A stretch of DNA of 64,000 bases from Agromyces ramosus. GTDB lineage: Bacteria > Actinomycetota > Actinomycetes > Actinomycetales > Microbacteriaceae. This document shows positions 33,405 to 46,698 of this stretch, piece after piece (within the stretch, counting starts at the first letter, position 1; each line of letters starts with the position of its first letter). The stretch spans positions 186,001 to 250,000 of the forward strand of contig NZ_SGWY01000004.1 of NCBI RefSeq assembly GCF_004216665.1, read 5' to 3'. The position numbers and the translations under genes are program-made. The notes beneath the pieces are model-generated. The model was given only the letters and a program-made list of their open reading frames with translations, had not been told where the DNA came from and did no database searches.

Positions 33405-33551
33405 TGTGGATCGACACGCGCGGGCCGTCGAATCCCTCTCCCGGCATTTGTTCCCGGGGCTGTGATTCGCTACCGTGTGAGACCAGTTATCCCCAGCTTC
33501 GCACGCGGAATTCCGGGCGACTTCCCGATTCTGCCCACAGGCGGTGGATAA
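33405..33551. other. DnaA-box-like sites in the rpmH-dnaA spacer
   Basis: The 428-base spacer 33214-33641 carries TTATCCCCA at 33487-33495 and the complement of TTATCCACC at 33543-33551, each one base from the consensus, and a weaker site at 33405. They probably serve DnaA autoregulation of dnaA; the denser cluster on the other side of dnaA is the better origin. An AT-richer stretch near 33308 (TATTAAAACTA) may belong to the rpmH promoter. Confidence 0.5.
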
Positions 33552-33641
33552 CGCTGTGAACACTTCGCCTCGCGCCGCTTGCATCGTCGATCGGGGGATC
33601 GATCAGCGGCACACGACGGCACCGAACGAATGCGGGGAACG

Positions 33642-35063
33642 ATGACAGAGCAGCCCATCTCCGACACCTGGGCGACCGTCCTCGACCGGCTTTCCGACGA
33701 CGCTGCGATCACGCCGATGCTGCAGGGCTTCCTCAACCTGGTGGAGCCGAAGGGCATCGCCGCCGGCACGTTCTACCTCGAGGTGCCGAACGACTTCACG
33801 GCCAGCATGCTCAACCAGCGGATGCGCGTGAGCCTCCTCTCGGCGATGAGCGCCATCGAGGCGCCGTCGTCGGTCACCTCGTTCTACGTGGTCGTGAATC
33901 CCGAGCTCGAGGAGGCCCGCGCCCCCGAGCCGCAGACCGCGGGCCTCGACGACTATCCCAATCCGGTCGAGCTCCCGGCCTCCCCGCAGTCGGTGTTCGA
34001 GCACACGGGTGGCGACCGCCCGCGCGACGCGAGGCTCAACCCGAAGTACTCGTTCGACAGCTTCGTGATCGGCCAGTCCAACCGATTCGCGCACGCCGCG
34101 GCCGTCGCGGTCGCGGAGGCGCCGGCGAAGGCCTACAACCCGCTCTTCATCTACGGCGACTCGGGCCTCGGCAAGACCCACCTCCTCCACGCGATCGGCC
34201 ACTACGCGATGAGCCTCTACCCGGGCATCCGCGTGCGCTACGTGTCGTCGGAGGAGTTCACCAACGACTTCATCAACTCGATCGCGAACAACCGCGGATC
34301 GCTCTTCCAGCAGCGATACCGCAACATCGACATCCTGCTGATCGACGACATCCAGTTCCTGCAGGGCAAGGCGGAGACGCAGGAGGCGTTCTTCCACACC
34401 TTCAACACCCTGCACGACCACAACAAGCAGGTCGTGATCACGAGCGACGTGCCGCCGAAGCACCTCACCGGCTTCGAGGACCGCATGCGCAGCCGCTTCG
34501 AGTGGGGCCTGATCACCGACGTTCAGGCGCCCGACCTCGAGACGCGCATCGCGATCCTCCGCAAGAAGGCGCAGTCGGAGCGCCTCCAGGTGCCCGACGA
34601 GATCCTGGAGTACATGGCCTCGAAGGTGTCGAGCAACATCCGCGAGCTCGAGGGCACCCTCATCCGCGTCACCGCGTTCGCGAGCTTGAACCGCACGCCG
34701 GTGGACATGCCACTCGTGCAGACGGTGCTGAAGGACCTCATCACCGATGACACCGACAACGTCGTGGCGCCGGTCGACATCATCACGGCGACGGCGGAGT
34801 ACTTCAAGCTGACCGTCGACGACCTCTACGGCTCCAGTCGTTCGCAGGCGGTCGCGACGGCGCGGCAGATCGCGATGTACCTGTGCCGCGAGCTCACGAG
34901 CCTGTCACTGCCGAAGATCGGGCAGCTGTTCGGCAACCGCGACCACACCACCGTCATGTACGCCAACAAGAAGATCTCCGAGCTGATGAAGGAGCGACGG
35001 TCGATCTACAACCAGGTCACCGAGCTCACCGCTCGTATCAAGCAGACGAGCCGCTACCGCTGA
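33642..35063 (+). CDS. dnaA: Chromosomal replication initiator DnaA
   Basis: AAA+ initiator that binds DnaA boxes and melts the origin. 473 residues: domain I (ISDTWATVLDRLSDD), a short domain II with a Pro-rich linker, the AAA+ core starting LNPKYSFDSFVIGQSNRFAH split, with Walker A GDSGLGKTH (172-180) and Walker B LLIDDIQFL, and the C-terminal DNA-binding domain with SLPKIGQLFGNRDHTTVMYA. The ATG at 33642 is preceded by GGGGAACG. Marks the origin end of the plus-strand replication gene cluster. Confidence 0.98.
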   Translation: MTEQPISDTWATVLDRLSDDAAITPMLQGFLNLVEPKGIAAGTFYLEVPNDFTASMLNQRMRVSLLSAMSAIEAPSSVTSFYVVVNPELEEARAPEPQTAGLDDYPNPVELPASPQSVFEHTGGDRPRDARLNPKYSFDSFVIGQSNRFAHAAAVAVAEAPAKAYNPLFIYGDSGLGKTHLLHAIGHYAMSLYPGIRVRYVSSEEFTNDFINSIANNRGSLFQQRYRNIDILLIDDIQFLQGKAETQEAFFHTFNTLHDHNKQVVITSDVPPKHLTGFEDRMRSRFEWGLITDVQAPDLETRIAILRKKAQSERLQVPDEILEYMASKVSSNIRELEGTLIRVTAFASLNRTPVDMPLVQTVLKDLITDDTDNVVAPVDIITATAEYFKLTVDDLYGSSRSQAVATARQIAMYLCRELTSLSLPKIGQLFGNRDHTTVMYANKKISELMKERRSIYNQVTELTARIKQTSRYR

Positions 35064-35185
35064 TCGGATGCCGCCGGCCGGCGCCGGCCCGACCACCGAG
35101 TCCTTCCCCGACCTCGTGACGTCCGCCGACCCGGCACACGCCTCCGGCATGACATCCGGCGCCTCGTCCGCCCGCTCAGGAGGCG

Positions 35186-35427
35186 ATTCCCACAACTGTG
35201 GAAAAGTTGTGGATTGTTAACGAGCAACCCCGCTGAGCCTGTTGAGACGGGGCCGGAGCCTGTGCATAACGCGGTGCCGCCCACGTCGCCGGCACGCGGC
35301 ATCCGTACCTGAATGCACACACTGTGCACAGATCGGATGGGCCGACTCGGGCGTCGTTCCGCGGATCCCTGAACACCATCCACAGTTTCCACAACGGTTA
35401 ACACCGTTAAGAGAGAACTGGTTAACC
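35186..35427. other. oriC: Putative chromosomal origin (oriC) in the dnaA-dnaN spacer
   Basis: The 568-base spacer 35064-35631 contains a perfect TTATNCACA box (complement, 35261-35269), TTTTCCACA (complement, 35197-35205) and several 9-mers two bases off at 35186, 35208, 35314, 35324, 35376 and 35384. An AT-rich stretch with GGTTAAC repeats at 35396-35427 could be the unwinding element. Location between dnaA and dnaN and the change of gene direction near rpmH/dnaA support the call. Confidence 0.8.
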
Positions 35428-35590
35428 GGGGACCCGACAACATTCGAGTCGGGGGTCGAGTCGCGGGCCTCGGCTTCGCCGTTCCGACCGCTCGTCCGAC
35501 TCCGCCACGCTGTGGGTCGCGACCGGCGGCACCTTCGACCCGCCGACCATCCGCCTCGGAATGTCCCATCACCCGCCGGAGCACTGCCGA

Positions 35591-35596
35591 TAGCAT
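35591..35596 (+). promoter_or_regulatory. Candidate -10 element for dnaN
   Basis: TAGCAT fits TANNNT and gives a leader of ~30 bases containing the GAGGGAG ribosome-binding site before the GTG at 35632. Confidence 0.4.
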
Positions 35597-35631
35597 GGGA
35601 GCCACCCAAGCGACATCCACGAGGGAGAACC

Positions 35632-36780
35632 GTGAAGTTCCAGGTCAATCGCGACGTCTTCAGTGAGGCCGTCTCCTTCGCCGTCAAGCTCCTCCCGCAG
35701 CGCACCACCCTGCCGATCCTGTCGGGGGTGCTGATCCAGGCGAACGACGACGGCCTCGTACTCTCCTCGTTCGACTACGAGGTGTCCTCGCAGACCGAGA
35801 TCCAGGCCGACGTCGAGGAGCCCGGCACCGTGCTCGTCTCCGGACGACTCCTCGCCGAGATCGCCGGCCGCCTTCCGAACGCACCCGTGCGCGTCGCGAC
35901 CGAGGAGTCGCGCATCTCCGTTAGCTGCGGCTCCGCCAGCTTCACGCTCCTGTCGATGCCGGTCGAGGAATACCCGTCCATTCCCGAGATCGGCGCCGAG
36001 TCGGGCGTCGTGCCCGCCGAGGAGTTCGCCACCGCCGTCGCCCAGGTGGCCGTCGCCGCGTCGCGCGACGATGTCACGCCGGTCATCACGGGCGTGCAGC
36101 TCGAGGTGCGCGAGAACAACCTCAGCCTGGTCGCCACCGATCGCTATCGCGTCGCCGTGCGCGAGATCGAGTGGGACGGCGGCGGGGTCGCGAGCGAGCA
36201 GTCGGTCACCGCGCTCGTCCCGGCCCGCACCCTGCAGGAGGTCGGCAAGACGTTCGGTCACTCGGGCACCATCTCGGTCGCGATCACGAGCCGCGACGAC
36301 CGAGAGCTCATCGCGTTCAGCGCCGAGAAGAAGACCGTGACCTCGCTGCTCATCAAGGGCAACTTCCCCCCGGTGCGCCGGCTGTTCCCCGACACCGTCG
36401 ACAATCACGCGGTCATGAACACCGCCGACCTCATCGAGGCCACACGCCGCGTCGCGCTCGTGCTCGAGCGGGAGGCCGCCCTGCGCTACACCTTCACGGC
36501 CGACGGCCTCACCCTCGAGGCGATCGGCAGCGAGCAGGCCCAGGCCTCCGAGACGATCGACGCGATCCTCACCGGCGACGACACCGTCGTGTCGCTCAAG
36601 CCGCAGTTCCTGCTCGACGGCCTCGGCGCCGTGCACTCGGAGTTCGTGCGCATCTCGTTCACGAAGACCGAGAATCCCAACAAGCCGGGCCCGGTGCTCA
36701 TCACCAGCCAGTCCTCGCGCGAGCAGGCCGGTGCCGACACCTACCGCTACCTGCTGCAGCCGAACCTCCTGCTGCGCTGA
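35632..36780 (+). CDS. dnaN: DNA polymerase III sliding clamp (beta subunit)
   Basis: Ring-shaped processivity factor. 382 residues from the GTG at 35632, with three clamp domains: KFQVNRDVFSEAVSFAVKLLP, TLPILSGVLI, the middle RDDVTPVITGVQLEV and the C-terminal end TYRYLLQPNLLLR, which is the expected terminal strand. GAGGGAG is six bases ahead of the start. An upstream continuation of the frame covers the origin and is not coding. Confidence 0.97.
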   Translation: MKFQVNRDVFSEAVSFAVKLLPQRTTLPILSGVLIQANDDGLVLSSFDYEVSSQTEIQADVEEPGTVLVSGRLLAEIAGRLPNAPVRVATEESRISVSCGSASFTLLSMPVEEYPSIPEIGAESGVVPAEEFATAVAQVAVAASRDDVTPVITGVQLEVRENNLSLVATDRYRVAVREIEWDGGGVASEQSVTALVPARTLQEVGKTFGHSGTISVAITSRDDRELIAFSAEKKTVTSLLIKGNFPPVRRLFPDTVDNHAVMNTADLIEATRRVALVLEREAALRYTFTADGLTLEAIGSEQAQASETIDAILTGDDTVVSLKPQFLLDGLGAVHSEFVRISFTKTENPNKPGPVLITSQSSREQAGADTYRYLLQPNLLLR

Positions 36781-36841
36781 GTCCGCCGACCGTCCGAGCC
36801 GGCGTGGGGATCGGACCCGCGAGGCCGTCGGTGGCGCGGGG

Positions 36842-36847
36842 TAGCGT
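36842..36847 (+). promoter_or_regulatory. Candidate -10 element for recF
   Basis: TAGCGT fits TANNNT, about 30 bases before the recF GTG, so recF may have its own promoter in the 97-base gap after dnaN. Confidence 0.4.
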
Positions 36848-36877
36848 TGATCCGTTCGGATTCGAAGGGAGCCCAGC

Positions 36878-38062
36878 GTGCACGTCGCCCGCCTCTCCCT
36901 CACCGACTACCGCAACTACGAGCGTGCCGAACTCGACCTGGGCCCTGGCGCCACCGTGTTCGTCGGCCGCAACGGCCAGGGCAAGACCAACCTCGTCGAG
37001 TCGATCGGCTACCTCTCGACGCTCGGTTCGCACCGGGTCTCCGGCGACCAGGCGTTGATCCGGGCCGGGGCGGATGCCGCGATCGTGCGGGCCCTCCTCA
37101 CGCACGGCGACCGCGAACTGCTCGTCGAGCTGCAGCTCAACCGGCAGGGCGCCAATCGGGCCCAGCTCAACCGATCACCGGTGAAGACCCGGGAGCTGCC
37201 GCGCTACGCGCACAGCGTGCTGTTCGCGCCCGAAGACCTGGCGATCGTGCGCGGGGAGCCATCGGTGCGTCGTCGCATGCTCGACGAGCTGCTCGTGCAG
37301 CGCACCCCCCGGCTCGCGGGCGTGATGGCCGACTACGACCGGGTGCTCAGGCAGCGCAACTCGCTGCTGAAGAGCGCCCGGGCCCGCGGGCTCGCCGCCG
37401 ACAAGCTCCCCACGCTCGACATCTGGGACGAGCGGCTCATCGAGCTCGGCTCCGAGCTCATCGACCAGCGGGTGGCCCTCGTCGCCGAGCTCGCGACGCC
37501 GGTCGCCGATGCCTATCGGTCGATCGTCGACGCCGACCACGCACCCGAGCTCCGACCGTCCCTCTCGATCGACGGCGCCGATCCCGACGACGAGGGGCTC
37601 GCGGATGCCGCGACGCCGGCCGACCCCGCGGTCGCCGCCGCCGACACCCGCCGCCGCTTCACCGAGGCGCTCCGCGTGCTGCGTCCGAAGGAGCTCGAGC
37701 GCGGCATCACGCTGGTCGGCCCGCACCGCGACGACGTGGTGCTGCTCCTCAACGGCCTGCCCGCCAAGGGGTACGCGAGCCACGGCGAATCGTGGTCGTT
37801 CGCCCTCGCGCTGCGCCTGGCCTCCGCCGAACTGCTGCGCCGCGACTCCACCACCGGTGACCCCGTGCTGGTGCTCGACGACGTGTTCGCCGAGCTCGAC
37901 CGGCTTCGCCGCGAACGCCTCGCCGCCGCGATCGGCGGGTTCGAGCAGGTGCTCGTGACCGCGGCCGTGCTCGAGGATGTCCCCGAGCCGTTGACGGCCC
38001 GCATCGTGCACATCGACGCCGGCCGCATCGTCGAGGAGGAGGGGGCGACCACGGATGTCTGA
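36878..38062 (+). CDS. recF: DNA replication and repair protein RecF
   Basis: SMC-like ATPase that loads RecA at gaps. 394 residues with Walker A VGRNGQGKTNLVE (starting near residue 29), LFAPEDLAIVRGEPSVRRR, and the C-terminal signature/Walker B region GESWSFALALRLASAELL and PVLVLDDVFAELD. The GTG is preceded by AAGGGAG. It overlaps the next gene by eight bases. Confidence 0.97.
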   Translation: MHVARLSLTDYRNYERAELDLGPGATVFVGRNGQGKTNLVESIGYLSTLGSHRVSGDQALIRAGADAAIVRALLTHGDRELLVELQLNRQGANRAQLNRSPVKTRELPRYAHSVLFAPEDLAIVRGEPSVRRRMLDELLVQRTPRLAGVMADYDRVLRQRNSLLKSARARGLAADKLPTLDIWDERLIELGSELIDQRVALVAELATPVADAYRSIVDADHAPELRPSLSIDGADPDDEGLADAATPADPAVAAADTRRRFTEALRVLRPKELERGITLVGPHRDDVVLLLNGLPAKGYASHGESWSFALALRLASAELLRRDSTTGDPVLVLDDVFAELDRLRRERLAAAIGGFEQVLVTAAVLEDVPEPLTARIVHIDAGRIVEEEGATTDV

Positions 38063-38546
38063 CCCCGCACGGTCCGAGGCGGCGCGCGTCTACCGGCACT
38101 TCCGCGAGATCTTCGGCGACACCAGGCCGCGGCCGGGCCGAGCCCGCAGCCGCACGCGCGAGGTCACGGGCAGCGAGCCGTTCACGCCCGGACGCGACCC
38201 GAAGCCGCTCGGTGACGCGATCGACGGACTCACCACGCAGCTCGGATGGGCCGCCCCGATGGCGCAGCACGAGATGCTCGCGTCGTGGGCCGACGTGGCC
38301 GGCGATGAGACCGCGAAGCACTCCGAGCCGATCGCGATCGAGAACGGGGTGCTGCAGGTGCGTTGCGAGTCCACCGCGTGGGCGACGCAGCTCCGCCTGA
38401 TGCGCACCGAACTCGTCACGCGCATCCTCGATCGGTACCCGGGCGCCGGGGTCGAGACAATCCGCTTCCAAGGGCCGGATGCCCCCACCTGGAAAAGGGG
38501 TCCCAGATCGGTTCCAGGGCGTGGTCCGCGCGATACCTACGGCTGA
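38055..38546 (+). CDS. DUF721 (DciA-like) protein
   Basis: A 163-residue protein of the DUF721/DciA family, which in many bacteria lacking DnaC-type loaders helps place the DnaB helicase. The family core is LGDAIDGLTTQLGWAAPMAQ, SWADVAGDETAKHSEPIAIENG, VLQVRCESTAWATQLRLM and LVTRILDRYPGAGVETIRF. It overlaps recF by eight bases and precedes gyrB, the conserved position in actinobacteria. The helicase-loader role is family knowledge, not shown here. Confidence 0.92.
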   Translation: MSDPARSEAARVYRHFREIFGDTRPRPGRARSRTREVTGSEPFTPGRDPKPLGDAIDGLTTQLGWAAPMAQHEMLASWADVAGDETAKHSEPIAIENGVLQVRCESTAWATQLRLMRTELVTRILDRYPGAGVETIRFQGPDAPTWKRGPRSVPGRGPRDTYG

Positions 38547-43311
<4,765 letters not shown>

Positions 43312-43317
43312 CCGTCA

Positions 43318-43722
43318 ATGAGTAGCGTCGCCGAGAAGCTGGCCCGCAAGTCGAACCGCCGGCCCCCGGCCAAGCAGGTGCGCCTGCGCCTCGTCTACAT
43401 CGACTTCTGGTCGGCGGTGAAGCTCTCGTTCCTCGTGGCGGTGTGCTTCGCGGTCATCAGCATCGTGGTGACGTTCCTCATCCACACGGTGCTGAACTCG
43501 ACCGGCATCTTCGAGCAGGTCAACTCGCTCGTGCAGGATGTCGCGGGCTCGAGCGGCGACCTCACCTCGGTGCTCTCACTCGGCAACGTGATGGGCTTCG
43601 CGGTCGTCGCCGCGCTCCTGAACCTCGTCGTGACCACGGCGCTCGGTGCGATCCTGGCGGTGCTGTACAACCTCAGCGTCAAGATCACGGGCGGCCTGCT
43701 CGTCGGCTTCACCAACAACTGA
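43318..43722 (+). CDS. DUF3566 transmembrane protein
   Basis: 134-residue membrane protein with two to three helices (SFLVAVCFAVISIVVTFLIH and GFAVVAALLNLVVTTALGAILAVLYN, the second long enough for a hairpin) ending LVGFTNN. It is the gene conserved right after gyrA in actinobacteria (DUF3566). Seven bases after gyrA with GGAG ahead of the ATG, so co-transcribed. Function unknown. An imperfect GACGCC.../...GGCGTC hairpin at 43722-43760 may end the operon. Confidence 0.93.
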   Translation: MSSVAEKLARKSNRRPPAKQVRLRLVYIDFWSAVKLSFLVAVCFAVISIVVTFLIHTVLNSTGIFEQVNSLVQDVAGSSGDLTSVLSLGNVMGFAVVAALLNLVVTTALGAILAVLYNLSVKITGGLLVGFTNN

Positions 43723-43787
43723 CGCCGGGATCGGCTCGATTCGGAGATTCCCGGGGCGTCCGGTAGTCTTTCCTTCGGCCGAAATTC

Positions 43788-43861
43788 GGGGATATAGCTC
43801 AGGCGGTTAGAGCGCTTCGCTGATAACGAAGAGGTCCGAGGTTCAAGTCCTCGTATCCCCA
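43788..43861 (+). tRNA. tRNA-Ile (GAT anticodon)
   Basis: 74-base cloverleaf: acceptor GGGGATA pairs with TATCCCC, D-arm AGCTCAGGCGGTTAGAGC, anticodon arm CTTCG-CTGATAA-CGAAG with anticodon GAT, T-arm GAGGTTCAAGTCCTC. The 3' CCA is not encoded. First of the tRNA-Ile/tRNA-Ala pair conserved after gyrA. Confidence 0.98.
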
Positions 43862-43905
43862 CTCCGATAACTCCACACACGCGGATGCCCCGCGGCATCC
43901 GCTCG

Positions 43906-43978
43906 GGGGCCTTAGCTCAGTTGGTAGAGCGCCTGCTTTGCAAGCAGGATGTCAGGAGTTCGAATCTCCTAGGCTCCA
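43906..43978 (+). tRNA. tRNA-Ala (TGC anticodon)
   Basis: 73-base cloverleaf: acceptor GGGGCCT pairs with AGGCTCC (one G-U), D-arm AGCTCAGTTGGTAGAGC, anticodon arm CCTGC-TTTGCAA-GCAGG with anticodon TGC, T-arm AGGAGTTCGAATCTCCT. The 3' CCA is not encoded. It lies 44 bases after tRNA-Ile. Confidence 0.98.
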
Positions 43979-43982
43979 CAGT

Positions 43983-44312
43983 TCAGATCACGATGAATCC
44001 GGCCGAGACCACGATCCAGCCGATGCCGCCCACGATCACCGCGCACAGCACGAGCGTGCCCCATCCGAATGCCCGTCGGCGCCGGTGCAGCGGCACCGAC
44101 ATCGCGGCCGCCACCGCGGCGATGCCCACCGCCACCACGAGCAGGGTGCTCGATGCGGCGGCCTGCCGTCGCAGCTCCGGCCCGCAGTAGGCGCCGCCTC
44201 CCATCGCTGGGCAGATGACGGGCAGCAGCGAGGCGAGCCAGAACAGGGCGATGCCGGCTCCGACCGCGATCACGGCCTGGAGGAGGATGGATCGGTTCAC
44301 CTCGTCTCGCAT
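43983..44312 (-). CDS. Small membrane protein, three helices, unknown function
   Basis: 109 residues with hydrophobic segments LLQAVIAVGAGIALFWLASLL, STLLVVAVGIAAVAAAMSVPL and TLVLCAVIVGGIGWIVVSAGF. A CPAMGGGAYCGPE loop between the first two helices has two Cys that may form an exported disulfide. The ATG at 44312 is supported by a TAGCAT -10 element six bases upstream (leaderless). It runs toward the tRNA-Ala gene. Confidence 0.7.
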   Translation of the reverse strand: MRDEVNRSILLQAVIAVGAGIALFWLASLLPVICPAMGGGAYCGPELRRQAAASSTLLVVAVGIAAVAAAMSVPLHRRRRAFGWGTLVLCAVIVGGIGWIVVSAGFIVI

Positions 44313-44318
44313 GCAGGG

Positions 44319-44324
44319 ATGCTA
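44319..44324 (-). promoter_or_regulatory. -10 element of a probably leaderless transcript
   Basis: TAGCAT on the minus strand ends six bases before the ATG at 44312. Confidence 0.45.
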
Positions 44325-44426
44325 ACGAGGCGGACGGGGTGCCGGCGCCGTCTGTGATGAAGCCGTGATCGCCGTGATGAAGCTGTGATGCTCGTCGGGG
44401 CCGGCGCGGATCTCGGTCGACCGCGG

Positions 44427-44774
44427 CTACGCCATGCCGCCGATGATCTCGATGATCTCCTGGGCGCTGTAGCCGTGGCGACGCGCGAACTCGACGAGTT
44501 CGCGTGACCGTTGCACCACGGCGCCGCGCTCAGGAGACGCTGCCACGGAGATGCCCCGACCGCGTCGGAACTCGAGCAGGCCCTCGTCGCGCAGGAGGCG
44601 AAGGGCTCGAAGCACGGTGTTGGTGTTGACGCCCAGCACCGCCGCCAGGTCCTTCGCGGGCGGAAGTCGTTCGCCCGGCTGTGCTTCTCCGTCGGCGATG
44701 GACCTCCTGATCTCGCCGGCGACCTGCTCGTACAGGTCGGTCCGATCGTTCCGGTCGAGCTTGACGTCGATCAT
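44427..44774 (-). CDS. GntR-family transcriptional regulator (YtrA-like, short)
   Basis: 115 residues consisting mainly of the winged helix-turn-helix: DLYEQVAGEIRRSIADGEAQ, PGERLPPAKDLAAVLGVNTNTVLRALRLL and LLEFRRGRGISVA, followed by a short helix region (SRELVEFARRHGYSAQEIIEII). The lack of a large effector domain marks the YtrA subfamily, which usually controls adjacent ABC transporter genes; none is present here. The ATG at 44774 is chosen because TATGAT lies seven bases upstream, giving a leaderless transcript. It is divergent from the gene at 44815. Confidence 0.88.
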   Translation of the reverse strand: MIDVKLDRNDRTDLYEQVAGEIRRSIADGEAQPGERLPPAKDLAAVLGVNTNTVLRALRLLRDEGLLEFRRGRGISVAASPERGAVVQRSRELVEFARRHGYSAQEIIEIIGGMA

Positions 44775-44789
44775 GATGCTAATCATAAT
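44773..44789. promoter_or_regulatory. Divergent promoter with ATGAT/ATCAT inverted repeat
   Basis: ATGAT-GCTA-ATCAT (44773-44786) covers the start of the GntR gene and overlaps its -10 (TATGAT, minus strand, 44787-44782). CATAAT at 44784-44789 on the plus strand can serve as -10 for the gene at 44815. An operator for the GntR regulator controlling both genes is the simplest reading. Confidence 0.5.
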
Positions 44790-44814
44790 AGTGTCATTCC
44801 CGTGGTAGGACGCA

Positions 44815-45774
44815 ATGATGACCATGCTGGTCCCCCACCGTCCACGTGTCCGCGAGGCCGACGAGTGGGAAGAACAGGACCGAGACGACCGACCCGACCG
44901 ACCGTCTGCTGACGACGAGGCGGTCCTGGTCGCCGGGCCGCCCAGCGTCGAAGACGGGGTGATCTCCGACGCACGGCGGCGCCGGCGTCGACGCCGTCGG
45001 CGCACCGGCTACACGATCGCCCTCGCCGCCTCGGCCGTCGCGGTGGCACTCGGGGCCGCGACCTTGTTCGGCGGCGGCGGATCCGATCCGATCCGCGTCG
45101 CCGCTGGGCCGGCGGGCTCGGCCTGGTTCAGCGGCACCGAGCGCGAGGCCGGCGTCGTCGCCCGATGGTCTCGGATCCACATGGGATGGGTCTACGTGTA
45201 CGAGGACGGTCGCCTCCTCTGGCATCCCGACCGCATTCCCGGCATCGTCGAGCAGCACCTCAGCCCGCAGGGCCTCGAACTCGTGCGCTCGGGCGAGCTC
45301 ACGCCGTTCTCGTTCCTCATCGACTGGGGCTCGGTGCCGGCAGGAGCGTGGTCCGACCGGATGCCGGTCGAGTACCTGCCGACCCACTACGCGATGTGCA
45401 GATTGGGTGACGGCGGTGATGCCGAGCCATTCGTCGACGTCGGCGACCTCGTCCCGCGTCTCCCCGCGACACTGCAGCCGATCCTCGCCGGAACCGAGCG
45501 GCGATTCACCGACCGGAACGCGGGCATGAGCTTCGTGCCCGATCCATCGGCCATGGCATCCGCACGTGGAACGGAATGCTTCGTCGTGACCCGCGCAACG
45601 GCGACTGCCGTGTGGGCCACCGCGCGACCCATCGACGGTGTCGGCGCGACGGCCGGTGAAGTGCCGCAGAGTGAACCCGCACTCGGAGTGCTGACGACCA
45701 CGGACGGTGCGGAGGTCGAGATGGCCATCCACCCGGTCCTGCCCCACGGAGGGTGGATCGCCTGGGGTGGTTGA
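44815..45774 (+). CDS. Single-pass membrane protein with exported domain, unknown function
   Basis: 319 residues I cannot assign. N-terminal ~50 residues are acidic, then an Arg block (ARRRRRRRRRRTGY) directly before one membrane helix (TIALAASAVAVALGAATLFGG), so the C-terminal ~230 residues are exported. The ectodomain contains WVYVYEDGRLLWHPDRIPGI, LSPQGLELVRSGE, MPVEYLPTHYAMCRL and two Cys. AGGA precedes the ATG. Divergent from the GntR regulator and probably under its control. Confidence 0.7.
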   Translation: MMTMLVPHRPRVREADEWEEQDRDDRPDRPSADDEAVLVAGPPSVEDGVISDARRRRRRRRRRTGYTIALAASAVAVALGAATLFGGGGSDPIRVAAGPAGSAWFSGTEREAGVVARWSRIHMGWVYVYEDGRLLWHPDRIPGIVEQHLSPQGLELVRSGELTPFSFLIDWGSVPAGAWSDRMPVEYLPTHYAMCRLGDGGDAEPFVDVGDLVPRLPATLQPILAGTERRFTDRNAGMSFVPDPSAMASARGTECFVVTRATATAVWATARPIDGVGATAGEVPQSEPALGVLTTTDGAEVEMAIHPVLPHGGWIAWGG

Positions 45775-45851
45775 GTGGTGACCTCCGAGCTCACCCCGAC
45801 GTGGGCGATCGACGTGATCGGCCGGTTCGACTCGACCGAAGGGAGGTCGCG

Positions 45852-46622
45852 ATGTACGCACCTCTGGCCACCGCAGCAGTGGCTCTCGTACTCACGCTGC
45901 TCGGATGCGCCGGCACCGATGACAACCAGACGTCGGAGCCGAACGCCGTTCCGAGCGGACAGGAGTCGACCTCGCCGATGCCCGCATTCGAGGGGACCCC
46001 TTACGCGGCCCTTGCAGCCGGTGCGCAATCCGCCCCGAGCTTCTGGCCTCCGCTCACCTTCACGGCCCCCGACGGATGGCTCTCCGAGCCTGCGGCAGAG
46101 GGACTCCTCGCACTCACGCCGGACACCGCCGACAACCGCGAACGGATCCGGGCCGGCGGTCCTCCCGTCACCTTCCTGAACGTGCTTCCGAACATCGGTG
46201 TCGCAGCCGAGGATTGCGCGGACGCGGCAGCACCCGGCGTCGGCGCGGCGGCGAGCGACGTCGTCGGCGCGCTGGCGACCCGGCCCGGCCTGAGCACGAG
46301 CGGACCCGTCGCGGTGACGATCGGGGGGCTCTCCGGTCAGCAGATCGATGTGTCCCTCGCCGCGGACTGGACGGGGACCTGTTCGGGCGGCGGTCCCTTG
46401 GTGCCGCTGGTGTACTCGCCCGGCTTCATCTCGTGGGGGGCCGAGCCCGGTGAGCAGTTCCGGATCATCGTCCTCGACGCGGCCGGCCTCCCGAGCGGGA
46501 TGCACGCCACGGTCATGATCGTCATCTACTCGGCTGAGGCCGCCGCGTGGGACGATCACCTCTCGGCCTCGACTGCGGTCGTCGATTCATTCGAGTTCGA
46601 CACGAGCCCGCCTGACCCCTGA
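45852..46622 (+). CDS. Predicted lipoprotein, unknown function
   Basis: 256 residues with a signal peptide and good lipobox (ALVLTLLGCAG, Cys at ~19). The mature protein begins with a polar linker and a domain with FWPPLTFTAPDGWLSEP, FLNVLPNIGVAAEDC, GGLSGQQIDVSLAADWTGTC and PGEQFRIIVLD, a pattern like small exported substrate- or stress-sensing domains but not one I can name. GGGAGG is five bases ahead of the ATG. It follows the membrane protein gene by 77 bases and may share its transcript. Confidence 0.72.
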   Translation: MYAPLATAAVALVLTLLGCAGTDDNQTSEPNAVPSGQESTSPMPAFEGTPYAALAAGAQSAPSFWPPLTFTAPDGWLSEPAAEGLLALTPDTADNRERIRAGGPPVTFLNVLPNIGVAAEDCADAAAPGVGAAASDVVGALATRPGLSTSGPVAVTIGGLSGQQIDVSLAADWTGTCSGGGPLVPLVYSPGFISWGAEPGEQFRIIVLDAAGLPSGMHATVMIVIYSAEAAAWDDHLSASTAVVDSFEFDTSPPDP

Positions 46623-46686
46623 TCGATGCGACCGCGTCCCGGCGGGCGACAGTCGCCCCGGCGGGGTCGAGCGCTCATCACTGTCG

Positions 46687-46692
46687 TACAGT
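46687..46692 (+). promoter_or_regulatory. -10 element of a probably leaderless transcript
   Basis: TACAGT ends six bases before the ATG at 46699. Confidence 0.45.
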
Positions 46693-46698
46693 GACGAG

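Noticed and set aside
43722..43760. Strong terminator after DUF3566
   Set aside because: The inverted repeat has a two-base bulge and no T-run; kept only as a possibility in the DUF3566 note.
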